Shown here piece by piece: positions 11,411 to 22,429 of a stretch of 64,000 nt of DNA. A program made the position numbers and the translations under genes. Below the pieces are notes generated by a model. It saw only the letters and a list, made by a program, of their open reading frames with translations. It was not told where the DNA came from and did not search any database. The DNA comes from Pomacea canaliculata (lineage: Eukaryota > Mollusca > Gastropoda > Architaenioglossa > Ampullariidae): NCBI RefSeq assembly GCF_003073045.1, contig NC_037594.1:29190737-29254736 (forward strand), written 5' to 3'. Every line of letters begins with the position of its first letter. Position 1 is the stretch's first letter.

Positions 11411-11575
11411 GTGGGGTCCGGTGGCCTAACGGTTAGCGACTGTCAAGTACAGTAAAGTTTGGCTGTCCTGGGTTCGGATCTCGTCTCGGACACGCTGTTA
11501 TTTCTGTGCAGTGAAAGTCACCGAAGGCGATAATCAGAAAAGCTACTGACTGAAATCCCACGACCATATCGGTCC
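11411..11575 (+). mobile_element. tRNA-derived SINE, full head
   Basis: An RNA polymerase III A box (TGGCCTAACGG, 11422-11432) and B box (GGTTCGGATCT, 11471-11481) about 40 bases apart. They are followed by TCGTCTCGGACACGCTGTT, which recurs in the copies near 48.9 and 61.6 kb. It is not a functional tRNA: I see no cloverleaf acceptor pairing. The 3' boundary is approximate. Confidence 0.65.
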
Positions 11576-12061
11576 AGCACTTAAAATCATGACAAATATA
11601 TTAAAGATCGCGACATTTAATGTTTCAACAGTTTTATATCGAAACCGATATGCTTTATTATCTCAAGGCCTGTCAAACGGGGACAGGTGAGTGTACGTGT
11701 GTTGGGAGGAAGAGGAAGCAGGAGGATGGTCTGTGTGAAGTCGATTAGTTGAAACGGTAATAGGTGGATGGATTTTTGTCTCTCGTGGCTGAACACATTG
11801 AAAAAAAAAATAAAAATCACGAACAGCAAGAGCGTGAGGCGAAGGCATTTAGTAGCCTTGTAGTCAGTCACTTGAGTCAGTCTTCTCAATGTGTGAACTA
11901 GTGATGGAGGTCCAAGTGAGACGTTTATAGAGTGCGTGTTCCTAGGGAAACCAGGTGGACAGACCATCAAAATGTAGGAAAGTCGAATTGCTTGTCACTC
12001 GCTAAAGTCAGAACTACATGCACTGCATCCCATTGCCACAATCTTCAACATACCTGATTCC

Positions 12062-12107
12062 AGTCATCTCTCTCTCTCGAACTCTCTTCTCTCTCTATCT
12101 CTCTGTG
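12062..12107 (+). repeat. TC-rich microsatellite
   Basis: Imperfect (TC)n runs interrupted by short non-repeat bases. Confidence 0.6.
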
Positions 12108-12239
12108 GTTAATTTGATAAATCGGTGTTATATGAAATAATGGCATTATTTCCTGAAATTGTCATATGGGTGTTCACATAAATATTGTAAATGTGTGTAT
12201 TTAGATATCTATGTGTCCACTCATCTTTTTTTATTATTT

Positions 12240-12290
12240 TGGCTGTTGTTTTATTGTTATTATTGTTATTATTGTTGTTATTGTTATAAA
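12240..12290 (+). repeat. TTGTTA-type microsatellite
   Basis: Imperfect (TTGTTATTA)n tract directly before the LINE fragment at 12323. Confidence 0.6.
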
Positions 12291-12322
12291 AATATGTTAT
12301 TTGTGTAGCACTAGCCCTGACA

Positions 12323-12556
12323 TTAAAAAACGCAAATGGGTTGGATAGGATACACCCTGCGCAAACCAGCTGACACCATTGCCAGGCAGGCACTTGACTG
12401 GAACCCTCAGGGAAGAGAGGAGTTGGGAGACCCGAAGCAGACTTGGAAAAGAACAGTAAGAGAGCGAGGCAAAGGACATCGGAGCCACCTGGGCCCAACT
12501 GAGGGACTGCCCTATACCGGGTCCGCTGTTGAGATTTTGTTGCGGTCCTATGCTCC
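12323..12556 (+). mobile_element. LINE fragment, RT C-terminal tail
   Basis: Reads WIGYTLRK, RQALDWNPQG and QTWKRTV, the conserved tail of a non-LTR reverse transcriptase family (W-G-H-T-L-R-K ... R-Q-A-L-W-P-Q-G ... TW-R). It ends in frameshifted sequence and stops. It abuts an RT fragment in the opposite orientation at 12560. Confidence 0.7.
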
Positions 12557-12559
12557 TTG

Positions 12560-12850
12560 AGGTTGTTCTCCCAAGCTGAACTCTGCTCACGTAGACAACT
12601 TTCCCTCGCCGGTGACCATGATTTTACTCTTGTCAATGCTTGTTTTCATTCCAGCTCATTCTGTTGATAAGGTCTTCCAGTTCTTTTTCAGTACCTGCTA
12701 TCAGATGGATGTCGTGAGTAAAGTGTGAGCTGCAAATCAGCTTTCCACCGATGGGAGTGGTCGTCATGGAGGTTTTCATGTATGATGTTCGCCAAATGCT
12801 AAACAGCACAGGTGATAGAGTGAACCCGAAAGATGCGCCTGCTGTCGTGT
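12560..12850 (-). mobile_element. LINE fragment, RT palm region, inverted
   Basis: The minus strand reads GFTLSPVLFSI, then IGGKLICSSHFTHDIHLIAG and KELEDLINRM, followed after a frameshift by KSKIMVTGEGK. This matches the palm of a non-LTR RT. The catalytic FADD is changed to FTHD, so it is inactive. It faces the plus-strand tail fragment at 12323-12556 (converging). This is not the order expected from twin priming, so it probably reflects rearrangement or two insertions. Confidence 0.7.
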
Positions 12851-13851
12851 GAAAAAAAACTCCTTTGTTGCTATGTTGTTATCAGCAGCACTAAGCTTGC
12901 ACTTCTGAGCTATGTTAAATGTTTGCATACTTCCTTTTGCAGCCTTTCAAACCAGTTCTCTCCAGGAGGATTAGTAACAGCGTGCAAGAGACTATAAGGC
13001 TGTTTGCATCACACTGAATTTAATATATCTTCCAAAGAACAGAGTTGATTATACGATTCGTTAAGACACTCGTATACTGGCTTTTGCTACATGAGAAATG
13101 TCAACTTTAGAAGTGCTTTAACTAGACTGCAATAAGGTATTTATATAGTCCATACCCTCAGATTAATATACAGGACATTATCTTTTCATTTATATTCCCC
13201 ATTTTACTCACATATCGACAAAACGAGCTTCATTTTATATTTTTTGGTTGGAATATCGACTTTCGTGAGAAATATATTCCTTTGAAATTTTGTAGAAATT
13301 CGCTTTTCACATTAACGTTGCTCCTTAGCAACAGTTAGGAGAACGATAAAAGTATGTTACACAGCAGGACATGCTTTGAAGGCATTAATGATGCACAACA
13401 AAGCTCTGTCATCAAGTGCATGTTTGTGAGTAGCATGTTTACCTTGTTAGATGTTTTGTAAATAACTGCAGGTGTGACTACTACCTCTTTGTAATACGGA
13501 TTAAGGACCAAAGCAATGAAAAAAGTTCGTTTCGGTTTGCATCTACAACTCTGAGGGCAAGGGAGGTGTGTGAGGGGGAAACATCTGAAGAATACTTACA
13601 AACTACATCTTTGCTGGATTGATGTGAAGTGGTGCTGGCCTCTTCAACAACATGTCTCGACAAGAAGTTACCGAGGTTAGTGAGAGCTAATTGATCAAAG
13701 AACATTATTCACTGGATTTTATTCTTAACAACACAGCATTTAGTGTCCAGCTTTTGTTTCTCAAGACAATAAATAAAAGTTTAAGGACATCATTATTAAT
13801 TTTATTAGTTCCCTTTGACGTGTTGTTTTTGTTCTTGTTTTCATTAAAAAG
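12851..13851. other. Upstream region of gene C
   Basis: AT-rich sequence. Minus-strand frames near 13481-13896 show no domain and are probably chance. No TATA box could be tied to gene C. Confidence 0.4.
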
Positions 13852-13914
13852 GCTGAGTATCCGTGATGAGCACAGCTGCTTGTTGGACTTGGACAACCAC
13901 AGTCGGTGTTGATT
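13852..13914 (+). other. Gene C 5' UTR segment
   Basis: Begins after a probable acceptor (TTCATTAAAAAG) and runs to the ATG at 13915. Gene E has a comparable acceptor followed by the same GCTG at 26877, which supports a 5' UTR intron in both. Confidence 0.4.
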
Positions 13915-16751
13915 ATGGGGCTACTACAGATACTGTTCTTTGCAGCCTTTGTGCCATTTAGTGATGCTCATTTCGACTACAACTGGACAGGTAAAGACAC
14001 GGGTGTGCTATTACAAATACATTATTGTAATATCATTTAACTTCTTACCTGTCACTGCGCTACTTTTGTGTACAATAGAAAGATAGGACAAAATTAATTT
14101 ACCTGAGCAATTTAAAATAAAGGTCGCTCCCTAAAGGTCTTTAAGAAGTGAAACCTCTCTTTTTCTTGGGATCAGCTCTCCTCTAAGTTGATACCTCAAC
14201 AGGTATTACACTAAGTGCAGTGAATTTCAAACCAACTTACATTTGTTTATTAGGATTTTTTTTAACAACAATTGCTTTTCCTTTATCGTGGTATCTGGGG
14301 AAATATTACTCAGGTGAATTACTCGTGTACATTCACTTGAAGCACCTTTATTTAATTATCACCTCTATTTTGAGGTACTTGTCACGCAGTTTTAACAGAG
14401 TCTACAAAATATTTTGTATTACTTTTTACACAATTTTATATTTTCAAGAGACGATTTGATATATTTTGCCCGACATCCTTTTTCAGTTTTCTTTCTCTAC
14501 CTCTCAATCTCTCTGGCATTGCTTTGAGGTGAGTGGACTATTCATTAGGGGAACATTCTTCCAAACATTCACCCCGAGGGAGCTACCAGACCGCTTTTAC
14601 CACTCATCTACCCCTTTAAACAATCTACAAAAATCACTGTTCATTAAGATGTAACATTTCTCGTGATTACTGAGCAGATACCGACTCCGGACTCTTCGGG
14701 GACCCACATATAAGGGCATTCAGTGGAGCGAGAGGAACAATCCTACTCCCTTGCCGGTTCCACGCCAGTGAATTAACTTCCACAGTCAACAAAACCACGT
14801 GCACCACCGAGATCTTCGCCTTCGGCCGCGTGTTTGGACGAGGCGTGTACACGGGTGGAGTGGAGATCCACCTCAATATCGTGTCTTTACGGGACCCTGT
14901 CCCGCATCACTGGACCATGAAATTTGTTCTCAAGAAGGTATGTGATGTTTTGAAAAGTTATCATCTTTTTTTAAAATATTTTGGGGTGCTGTTGGGAATT
15001 CAGCACAGGGACTTTTTCAAGCAAATTATAGGAAGTGTGTGTATATGCGATTGTCTTTGTCCATGAGCATGTCTTCCTGTGCTGTTTCTTTTGTGTTCCT
15101 CAGGGCTGCCTGAGTTCAGGTGGAAATACTTGTCAATGGGGGAAAAGCAGTGTCATCAGGCTCGGTCCGTGTATACTAAACTGGACTTTCCACCAGTCTT
15201 TTGTGATGCTGCAAGCACCTGTTTGTGGGCTGAAACTGGTGTACAGGCTCAATGACAATCCACCCGGAGTTATCATAAGCGCACAATCGAGAAGGATCAT
15301 CACCGTGAATGGGTAATCTTGTCCTTTGTCATATGTAGTCCTAGTTTATACTCCATCAGCGTGTGTATGTCTAGAAATATAAACAGAAAAAGTGTGCATC
15401 AGAGAGAAACCTACGTCCGTTCCAGAAAATTATGAATGTCACTGGTCCAGAATATTAGTAATGGTAACTGTCACAGTAATGGTAGTTGTCACAGTAATGG
15501 TAGTTGTCACAGTAATGGTAGTTGTCACATTGTCGAGCCATGAGCAGACTGTAACTGTGATGTTCACTTTCAGGTATCGCAATTATGTTTTTTGTGGCAA
15601 CAATAATGATACTTCGAGGATGTACGTGGATGATGCAAAGTCATTGAAGTTGGATGATGTTAACCAGGTCGAGACATTTTCTTTTTGGTGTACTGCAAAC
15701 TTTTTAAAACTATAATATAACTATTTAAAAATTCTTTAAAGATTTTTTTCATAAACATATATTTACTTAAACAAGGTAAGTTAAAGATGATTTCGTTTTC
15801 TTCTTGCAATAGAGTACAGAAGTAAAAGACGATTCGAATGCATTTTAGTTACAATAGGAATAGGCAGGCTTTGTGAATTTCTATTTAAAAAATGTATCGG
15901 GATTTGAATATTTTAAATTATAGTACATGGTGCATTACATTTTCACATTTTTACACTGGGTGACACAGCATACCTGGAAGGAAGCACACACATATTAATA
16001 CTTAGCTCTTGTTCTTTGTTAATATAAGACATTTGTGAAGATGTTTAACTGTCTTCTGACTTGTGCAGGCTTTGGCATACAGGACTCTTTCTTCAAATCT
16101 GACACAGCAGATGTAAGTATATATATATACAAATATCAAGACTACAATATCTATATACATGTAATTGTCTCTTTACAACTTTCCATCACACGATAAAATA
16201 TTTTGATGTCTATAAATGTTGGTCGCTCTGTCGATTTGGCAGAGAATATAGGCGCATGCGTTTTAGTCTGTCTGTGTGTGTGTGTGTGTTTGTGCGCGTG
16301 TGTGTGTGTGAGGGCACGAGTGCATGTGTATGTCTATGTCTTACTAACCTGTAGGAGTAACAACAATGACAACACTAACAAAACACTCCCCCTTCTTTGT
16401 TGCAGTCTTATACCATCGTTGACGGCGGATCTGCATCCCAATGCCGGCCATTGCTCCACTGCCATCACTTCTTTCGCCTCGTGCAGTCCCCTCGCCAGAC
16501 TAAAGGCCATAAAGACTTGTCTGGACATCTTCAGGATGCGATCACTGCTACGCTGCTTTGTAAAACGAGGAGAAACATACCCGATGTATGTCTTCTCACT
16601 CTGTGTAAATTCAGTCTGCACATCACATCGTAAAAGCTGTCCCTTATTCAAGTATGAGATGAATCTGTGCAGTTCCGGTTCTAAACTCACAGGGGCCATG
16701 AGCCTCACGATGAAACAACCCTGCCTGAAGGACAAAGGCAAGCTTGAATAG
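13915..16751 (+). CDS. Gene C: secreted VWD-like / Cys-rich protein, 342 aa
   Basis: Exons 13915-13990, 14678-14937, 15104-15312, 15574-15667, 16069-16112 and 16406-16751 (stop TAG) join into 1029 nt with no stop, all GT-AG, phases 1-0-2-0-2. Residues 1-18 are a signal peptide, then HFDYNWT. Residues 26-213 are a VWD-like module with GDPHIRAFSG, LPCRF, APVCGL and FCGNNND; the usual CGLCGN is reduced to one CGN. Residues 214-227 come from the 44-nt exon. Residues 228-342 hold a nine-cysteine domain with the family spacing (long form, x11, x15 and x6 gaps). NKTT is a possible N-glycosylation site. AATAAA lies at 16909. Probably extracellular; function unknown. This is the cleanest copy in the cluster. 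Confidence 0.85.
14678..14937 (+). CDS. Gene C exon 2: first half of the VWD-like module
   Basis: 260 nt, phase 1 in and phase 0 out, between GAGCAG and GTATGT. It carries GLFGDPHIRAFSGARG and LPCRF, the clearest VWD signature in the window, then FAFGRVFGRGVYTGG, which is shared with D and E. Confidence 0.82.
15104..15312 (+). CDS. Gene C exon 3: second half of the VWD-like module
   Basis: 209 nt, phase 0 in and phase 2 out, acceptor TTCCTCAG and donor GG|GTAATC. It ends with QAPVCGLKLVYRL and GVIISAQSRR. E (28251-28477) and D (21625-21860) have matching APLCGLTLVYRT and APVCGVSLVYKT blocks. Confidence 0.8.
15457..15528 (+). repeat. 18-bp minisatellite in gene C intron 3
   Basis: Four tandem copies of AGTAATGGTAGTTGTCAC (the first has two changes), ending 45 bases before the acceptor of the CGN exon at 15574. 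The period is a multiple of three and it reads open, but homology shows it is intronic. Confidence 0.85.
15574..15667 (+). CDS. Gene C exon 4: reduced CGN motif
   Basis: 94 nt, phase 2 in and phase 0 out. It encodes YRNYVFCGNNND and then an acidic KLDDVNQ end. Orthologous exons are 9404-9500 (B, LCGR), 28740-28833 (E, FCGNRTD), 21192-21288 (D, LCGNRTD) and 1025-1129 (A, LCGR). Confidence 0.8.
16269..16320 (+). repeat. GT microsatellite in gene C intron 5
   Basis: Imperfect (GT)n run with interruptions, about 100 bases before the terminal exon. Confidence 0.7.
16406..16751 (+). CDS. Gene C terminal exon: Cys-rich domain, long form
   Basis: 346 nt coding, acceptor TTGTTGCAG. After IPSLTADLHPNAGHC, the cysteines follow C-x9-C-x11-C-x11-C-x15-C-x4-C-x6-C-x9-C, plus a ninth near the end. 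E has the same spacing exactly and D has it once its frameshift is allowed for. The single-exon origin suggests an independently folded disulfide-rich domain. Confidence 0.82.
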
Positions 16752-16908
16752 GTTGATGATGAAACAGAACTATTGGTTCATCTACCCGGTATTCAAGGAA
16801 ATCGTTGATTACAATGTTCCTTTTATTATTTAACTTGATTCTAATGTCTGAAGGAGAAGTCAATGCACTTTCTTGTACATGAAATAGTAAATGCAATCCT
16901 GCTGCAAA

Positions 16909-16914
16909 AATAAA
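16909..16914 (+). terminator. Gene C polyadenylation signal
   Basis: AATAAA 158 bases after gene C's stop codon. Confidence 0.55.
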
Positions 16915-16920
16915 TTGCAT

Positions 16921-17278
16921 GCTCCCTGCTGGAGTCCAGTTGTTGTGACCTTGTTTTGCGAACAGAGTGAGTAATTGATCCCCTCCACGGTATACCGTGT
17001 TAAATAGTAATAAAATAAAATAACATCTGTTTTAGAATAAGCTCCTTAGTATTTGTTTATCAAAACTTTGTCAAAAAGAAGCCGCACAGACACGGACACT
17101 GATAAACAGTTAGAGGGTCGCTTATCAGACTTGAAGGAAACTGGCTAAAGGGTCATTTTGTCAAGACAGACAACAGCTATCCTTTTGATTAAGGTTAAGG
17201 ATGATATTCTATTACATTAGATAAAACATTTTTTAAAATGGTATGTGGAGCTTTCAAAAGTTACATTTATAAAGAAAA
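16921..17278. other. Intergenic, nothing recognised
   Basis: Follows gene C's 3' end. No frame, repeat or motif that I can support. Confidence 0.4.
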
Positions 17279-17376
17279 ATATAACACAACAATAACACAA
17301 CAATAATAACAACAACAATAACAACGACAACAACAGCAACAACAATAACAATAACAACAACGACGACGACGACGAT
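17279..17376 (+). repeat. AAC/ATAAC-rich microsatellite
   Basis: Imperfect (AAC)n and (ATAAC)n ending in a short (GAC)n, directly continuous with the ATG array. Confidence 0.8.

Positions 17377-17463
<87 letters not shown>
17377..17463 (+). repeat. Perfect (ATG)29 trinucleotide array
   Basis: 87 bases of uninterrupted ATG repeat. Its minus-strand reading as poly-His or poly-Ser is an artefact of the repeat. Confidence 0.95.
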
Positions 17464-17886
17464 CGAACTTATAACACGTAGCTTCACGACCAAGACTAGT
17501 TGCACTCTGCACAGACTAGAAAGATAATAGAGTATAAATAATGAAAGATAACAGAGGACGGTGAGATGCGTGTAGGCACACTGAGCATCATGAACCACCA
17601 TGAAGTGTCAGAGGTAGGACGTTCTCCTTAAATGTCTCAGCAAAGGGAAAACAAACCACTGAAAGACAGGCATGCAAGCCTACAATCAGACATATAAACT
17701 GGACAAGAGGCAGAACGAACGAATAAGCGAACGAGAGGAGAAAGAGAAAGGAATAAAGCGGATGGCGTCAGTAGAATGGGGCGACCACAGAACTTATTCC
17801 CCGATAGTCACCCGGCAAAATATTTAGGGAATACTGTCGTACTGAGAGGACTTCCCTCCGTTACAGAATAATAAAAGAGAGAGAAT

Positions 17887-18484
17887 ACACAGGAGAAATA
17901 AAGGATTCGTTTCTCACTTAATTACCACTGATTAGCACTATTTCGGTTGCCGATGTTTATAAACATTGAAAAAATCCAGTGAAATCGACCTTTGTGTCCT
18001 TCCGCCGTGTAACCACGATAGCTTCCAGAGATGGCAGAGGAGTCTTATTGTGATGTCAGTCTTCTTGTGATGTCAGTCTACTTATGACGTCACACGCACA
18101 GAAAGTGTCTGAGGTCATTGCGAAAATTTGACGTCATTTTATCGTATGACGCACTCTGTGTGTAAGGCTTGTAAGGCTCTGTCTGTCGGAAACTGATGAA
18201 AAGACAATTTTGAATCTTTTCCATCTTTTCGTGGCAATCGGGTGCAGCACATTCTCGAAGCATGGTTGTCACTATGGAAACCACACGTCATAGGGTCACG
18301 TGACGGAGAACGAGACTTCGTGGAAGCAAAAAAAGAGTCCCGTGTCATTTCTCTTATTAAACACAACATTCTACTAAAAACCTTCAACGTTTTCCACATG
18401 AACACACATATAAATAGACGAGATTCAAATGTATCCTACTCTGTACGCCATTCTAAGCAGTTTTATTTTGCCTTTAGAATCCCT
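17887..18484 (+). mobile_element. TTAA element copy 1 (Kolobok-like, non-autonomous), 5' truncated
   Basis: About 600 bases nearly identical to copies at 25302 and 44635. The right end reads TAGAATCCCT followed by TTTA rather than TTAA; the left terminus is missing (homology starts near ACACAGGAGAAATAAAGG). On the minus strand it has the degenerate THAP start (CAAPDC preceded by ATG CTT). It has perfect TGACGTCA sites at 18085 and 18129 and TATAAATA at 18409-18416. Confidence 0.8.
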
Positions 18485-20362
18485 TTTAGGAACTTGAGCT
18501 TATTTTTCCTACAGTCTTCTGTTGTTTATCTACTTGTACACAAAGATATCTTTTGAGGGAAAGTGTTTCTATGATGATTTAAATATTTTAAATATTTTCA
18601 TTTACTTAGATAAAAATATAAATCGACTGTAGCATTATTCTACATTGCACTGGGACAACTTCGTACTCCTTATGAAGCTTCCATGAAGGGTGTTTACTAG
18701 AACAGTGTTTGCACCTTTGTTTATAGGTTTCTACCGTCTTTAATGTTGTTTATTAGTGAGCCAGCAGGTGCGGGGTTTTCTGAAGTGCTTTCACTTAAAT
18801 CATGTTTGTGAGTGCGGACATTTTAATGACCCAACCACTCGATCTTTTATCTCTGCACATTGTGATTTAAAGGTCTACTGTAGTCCACACATTCTTAAGT
18901 GACTCGGATGATCATTTCTTCAAATGTGAGTGACCAGTGTTACTTCACTTTCAAGATATGAGCTTTCAAAAATATTTATTTAGGCAAAGATTTAATTTTT
19001 AAAAATGGTGCCATTTTTATACCTAAATATGCTTGTGTTTTAAGGATATACCCAGAAAGTTGGAAACCTTTTTCCCTTAAAGGCCATTTTAATATTTATA
19101 TCATCATTAGCTGACTGTACAAAATTGTGTACTAACAAATTAGCATTGTTTATTTGGTCAGCCGCATCGTGTTAATGTTTTTGCTACGTGTACAGTCTCA
19201 TCCTGCCTGGCACTGCTGTCCTCTCAGTCACCACAATCCGCTTTTCCTAATTAGGTTCGCGAAAACTATACTCTGCCACGATGAAAACCATGGCCAAAAA
19301 ATGTTTTCAGTCTGTAAAATATATGTTTGTAATTTCCTACATGCATGATCAATGTCCTTTGAAATAGGAAAGCGAATATATTTTGTTGTGCAGTGTTGTT
19401 GTTCTATATTTCATTTCTCATGCTGAATTCAAAAGTCCACTGATGTAGTCACACAATGGATGAACAGAAATAGGACATAGTGTAGATGATTTCTTTTGAG
19501 CTGTTTAATGATTTTCTTGCAGTGTCTAGAATTGATCACTATTTTTTAATGTTAACTTTGTATGAATTCCACTTCTTTTTATTTTGCTATTACAGCTTTG
19601 GTTCATGTCTGAAGCTAAACGTTTTGAAAAAAATAAAGTTTTATTTCATGATTTCTTGAAGAGTCATTTTCTTTTCTTCCACACTGTAAACACCTTTATT
19701 CACGAATTTATTCTACTTTGTGTTTGTATAAGTGTTCATGATCGTGTTTTTCTCTCATGCATTCTACTCTTGCACTATTCTTCTATTTCCTCTATCTTCT
19801 CCTTTCTGTCATTCTATTTCTGTTTCTTCTATCTCTTAGCTTTTATCTGCTTGCACCTGTCTACCTGTCTGCTTGCTGCTGTTGAATGTAAATTAATGTA
19901 TCTTTCAGGTAAATTTACGGCACATAAGACAACCTCAACATCCAGCATTTTGACAGTCTGCACACAACACTTTGTATTTTCTTTGAAGCTTTAATATGCT
20001 TTTGAGTTGATTACCAACACTCAGGACAAATATTTAAGCTAAATATTTAATATTTATTAAATATTTTTTGCTAAGGCGAAAGAGAATGCAGTGTGATGAC
20101 AAAGATTACTGCGCCACCTCACGGGTTCATTGCGAACTGCAAAGGAATGAACCCCGAGTAAAGGTGACACACCTTTGTCAAACCTTGCTTCGAGCTTTGG
20201 GTGACGTATGGAGGAGATTCAACTGCCAAACGTCACTTTACAAATTATTGGACTTGTCCTAGTGAATCCTGGGTTACATGGTAGTCACGATTGTTAAGGT
20301 ATTGATAGTCGATATCGAATGGACAATAGATTGGGTTGGCTTTTGTCAGGAACCATTTCTTA
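18485..20362. other. Intergenic, AT-rich
   Basis: No coding exon recognised. The open frame at 19584-19994 is low-complexity and shows no domain. A denser stretch at 20090-20270 has no recognised identity. Confidence 0.4.
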
Positions 20363-22421
20363 TTATTTACCAACTCGCATTTTCAAAGATTTTTTTGGCA
20401 TTCTGGAGCAGTTGGGCGAGCGGTAAGCACTCCACAGACGCGTTGGTGGCTTCTCGGTTATCTCAATACAAGGGCCCAGACCTGTCTTAAATAAATTACA
20501 ATTAGCAGAGCTTGGGTTGCACATCATAGAAAGGCAGAATTGAAGATGATCATTGGGTAAGTTGCACCGGAGGCTGACAAGCAGGTCAACAGTCGTCTCT
20601 TGCTGAAAATGCCGAGGCAGGTGTTTATCGCCCTGTCTTTGTCAGTTGGTCCACACCCGACAAACAAGGTGCTTGCATTTTCACACAGCCTGCTGTTGGG
20701 ATGCAGCTGCGGAGTCAGCGAGGGGATAATGCTGCGACAGAAAATGCTCATCCTGGAAATTAAATTATAGTGATGAACTGATGAAGTTTCTACAATTTTG
20801 TACTGCTTAATGAAAAGAAATTTGATTTTTAAACATTTCCACAGCCAGTCATACTCACAGATTCTGTTGCACAGGGGAAGAAAGCATTCTGTAGCCAATC
20901 ACCTGTTTGAAACCAAGCAAAAACCACAGACCAGTTACATATTTCTATCAATACTAAACTCTTACCTAAATTTCTTATGCTTTATGGTTTATTGCTGTAT
21001 CGGTAAAGAAATGAAATATCTTTGTCAGACAATTTAATTTCAGAGATAAAAAAAACTGATTTAAAAAAGCTACATGAAAACATACTTTATAATTTGCTGT
21101 GGTTTATGTGTTTAACAGTAGTGTCTTTGTTTTCTATCTAATCTTAACTAGATGTTAGTACACTGCTAACGATCGCCGAAAATGTTCCAACCTCTTTAGT
21201 AGAATCCAGTTTAAGAAACACTCGATCGTCTTCGAACATACTTTCACCATCGGTCCTGTTGCCACACAAAGCGTAGTCCCGCAAGTACCTGCAAGTAAGC
21301 AACCACTCGCCATCTGGATATATAATCCACAAAAAGTGAAATAAGCTGTGACATCTACTAATAAAATTTCCAGAGTCCAGACTGCCCTCCTAAAGACAAA
21401 TGTTACTAAATTCTGTGATTGTGATTAATCTCAGCGTTTGCCGAAACAGCCAAGAAACAAGCTTGAAAGACTTCAAGAATGAAAAAGAAACAAATCCACA
21501 GTGTATTGATGTATCGTGATCATTATTGTCGAGGAAAACAACAATAACATAAGTTAAAAAAATTAAAATTGACAGTTGAGATGGAGTTCTGTTGTGCTCT
21601 GTATAGAATACAGGGGACGACTACCCAAGGGGAGAGATGTAGCGCCGTGATGCAGTCTGAATGATGATCTCTGACAAGTTGACTGAGATAGTCTTGTACA
21701 CCAGGGACACACCGCACACAGGTGCACTCAGTGTCACGTGAGGTCCATTGAAGATCCACTTGAGTGTCACGCCACCTACCTGGGTTTCATTACTTATCCC
21801 CCACGGAACATTTAATATACGTGTTTCCACAAGGCTTGAGACAGCTATCTGCAGGATGCCCTGAGAATAAATAATATAGAAAACAGCAATATATATATAA
21901 ACACACAGAGCTGTAAACATAAACTATATGAACTGTTCATTTCCAGACAAAAATTGTATTTCTACTAGGTTTTTTTCCAATCGTTTCATCAATTTTTCTT
22001 GTTGTTATTGTTGTTATTGTTGTTGATGATGTTGCTATTGTTATTGTTATTGTTGTTGCTATTATTATTATTGTTGTGATCCGAGCTGGCTTCCTTATGG
22101 TCACTGATGTACATACTTTCACATTATCATGTTTACACTTCATGGGCAAAACTATTTAAATTACTTACATCTGTGATAACGAGGCCGATGCCGTGTGTAC
22201 CAATATTGTTCCTCGAGATTTGGATAGCAATCTCTGCTCCACCCGTGTACACACCCTGACTACTCACAACCCCGAAGGCAGAGACACTCGTGACACAACG
22301 CGTGGTGTTGACAACATCAGAGATTCAGTCGGGCGGCCAAGAACTTGCAAGGGAAGTAGGATCGTTACTCGTGCTCCGCCGAACGTCCTTATGTTGTCCC
22401 AGAAGAGTCCGCATTCAGTGT
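20363..22421 (-). pseudogene. Gene D: inverted, inactivated VWD-like/Cys-rich copy
   Basis: Five exons on the minus strand match genes C and E: 22421-22169 (first VWD exon), 21860-21625, 21288-21192 (LCGNRTD), 20902-20859 (44 nt) and 20731-20363 (terminal). The first VWD exon has lost GDPH (GLFWDN) and contains at least two frame changes between LLP and VNTT; read straight through it hits TGA. In the terminal exon the frame breaks after PMIIFN: the naive frame stops at 20524, but the next frame continues CLSMMCNPS, a conserved-spacing C and the closing cysteine, to an ancestral stop at 20363-20365. No signal-peptide exon was found upstream. The middle exons are intact with usable splice sites. 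Closest to gene E. Confidence 0.8.
21937..22140 (-). repeat. TTGTTA/ATT microsatellite inside gene D intron
   Basis: Imperfect (TTGTTATTG)n and ATT repeats, densest at 22000-22080, between gene D's first two surviving exons. Confidence 0.7.
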
Positions 22422-22429
22422 CTGAACAT

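Noticed and set aside
12323-12850. Twin-priming 5' inversion of a single LINE insertion
   Set aside because: The two pieces converge, whereas twin priming leaves the inverted 5' part upstream and diverging.
17254-17601. Poly-histidine/poly-serine frames on the minus strand
   Set aside because: They are readings of the perfect (ATG)29 array and the adjoining AAC repeat.
18139-18405. 88-codon minus-strand frame repeated near 25660 and partly at 44772
   Set aside because: Part of the TTAA element. It contains the second half of a frameshifted THAP finger, so it is not a functional gene.
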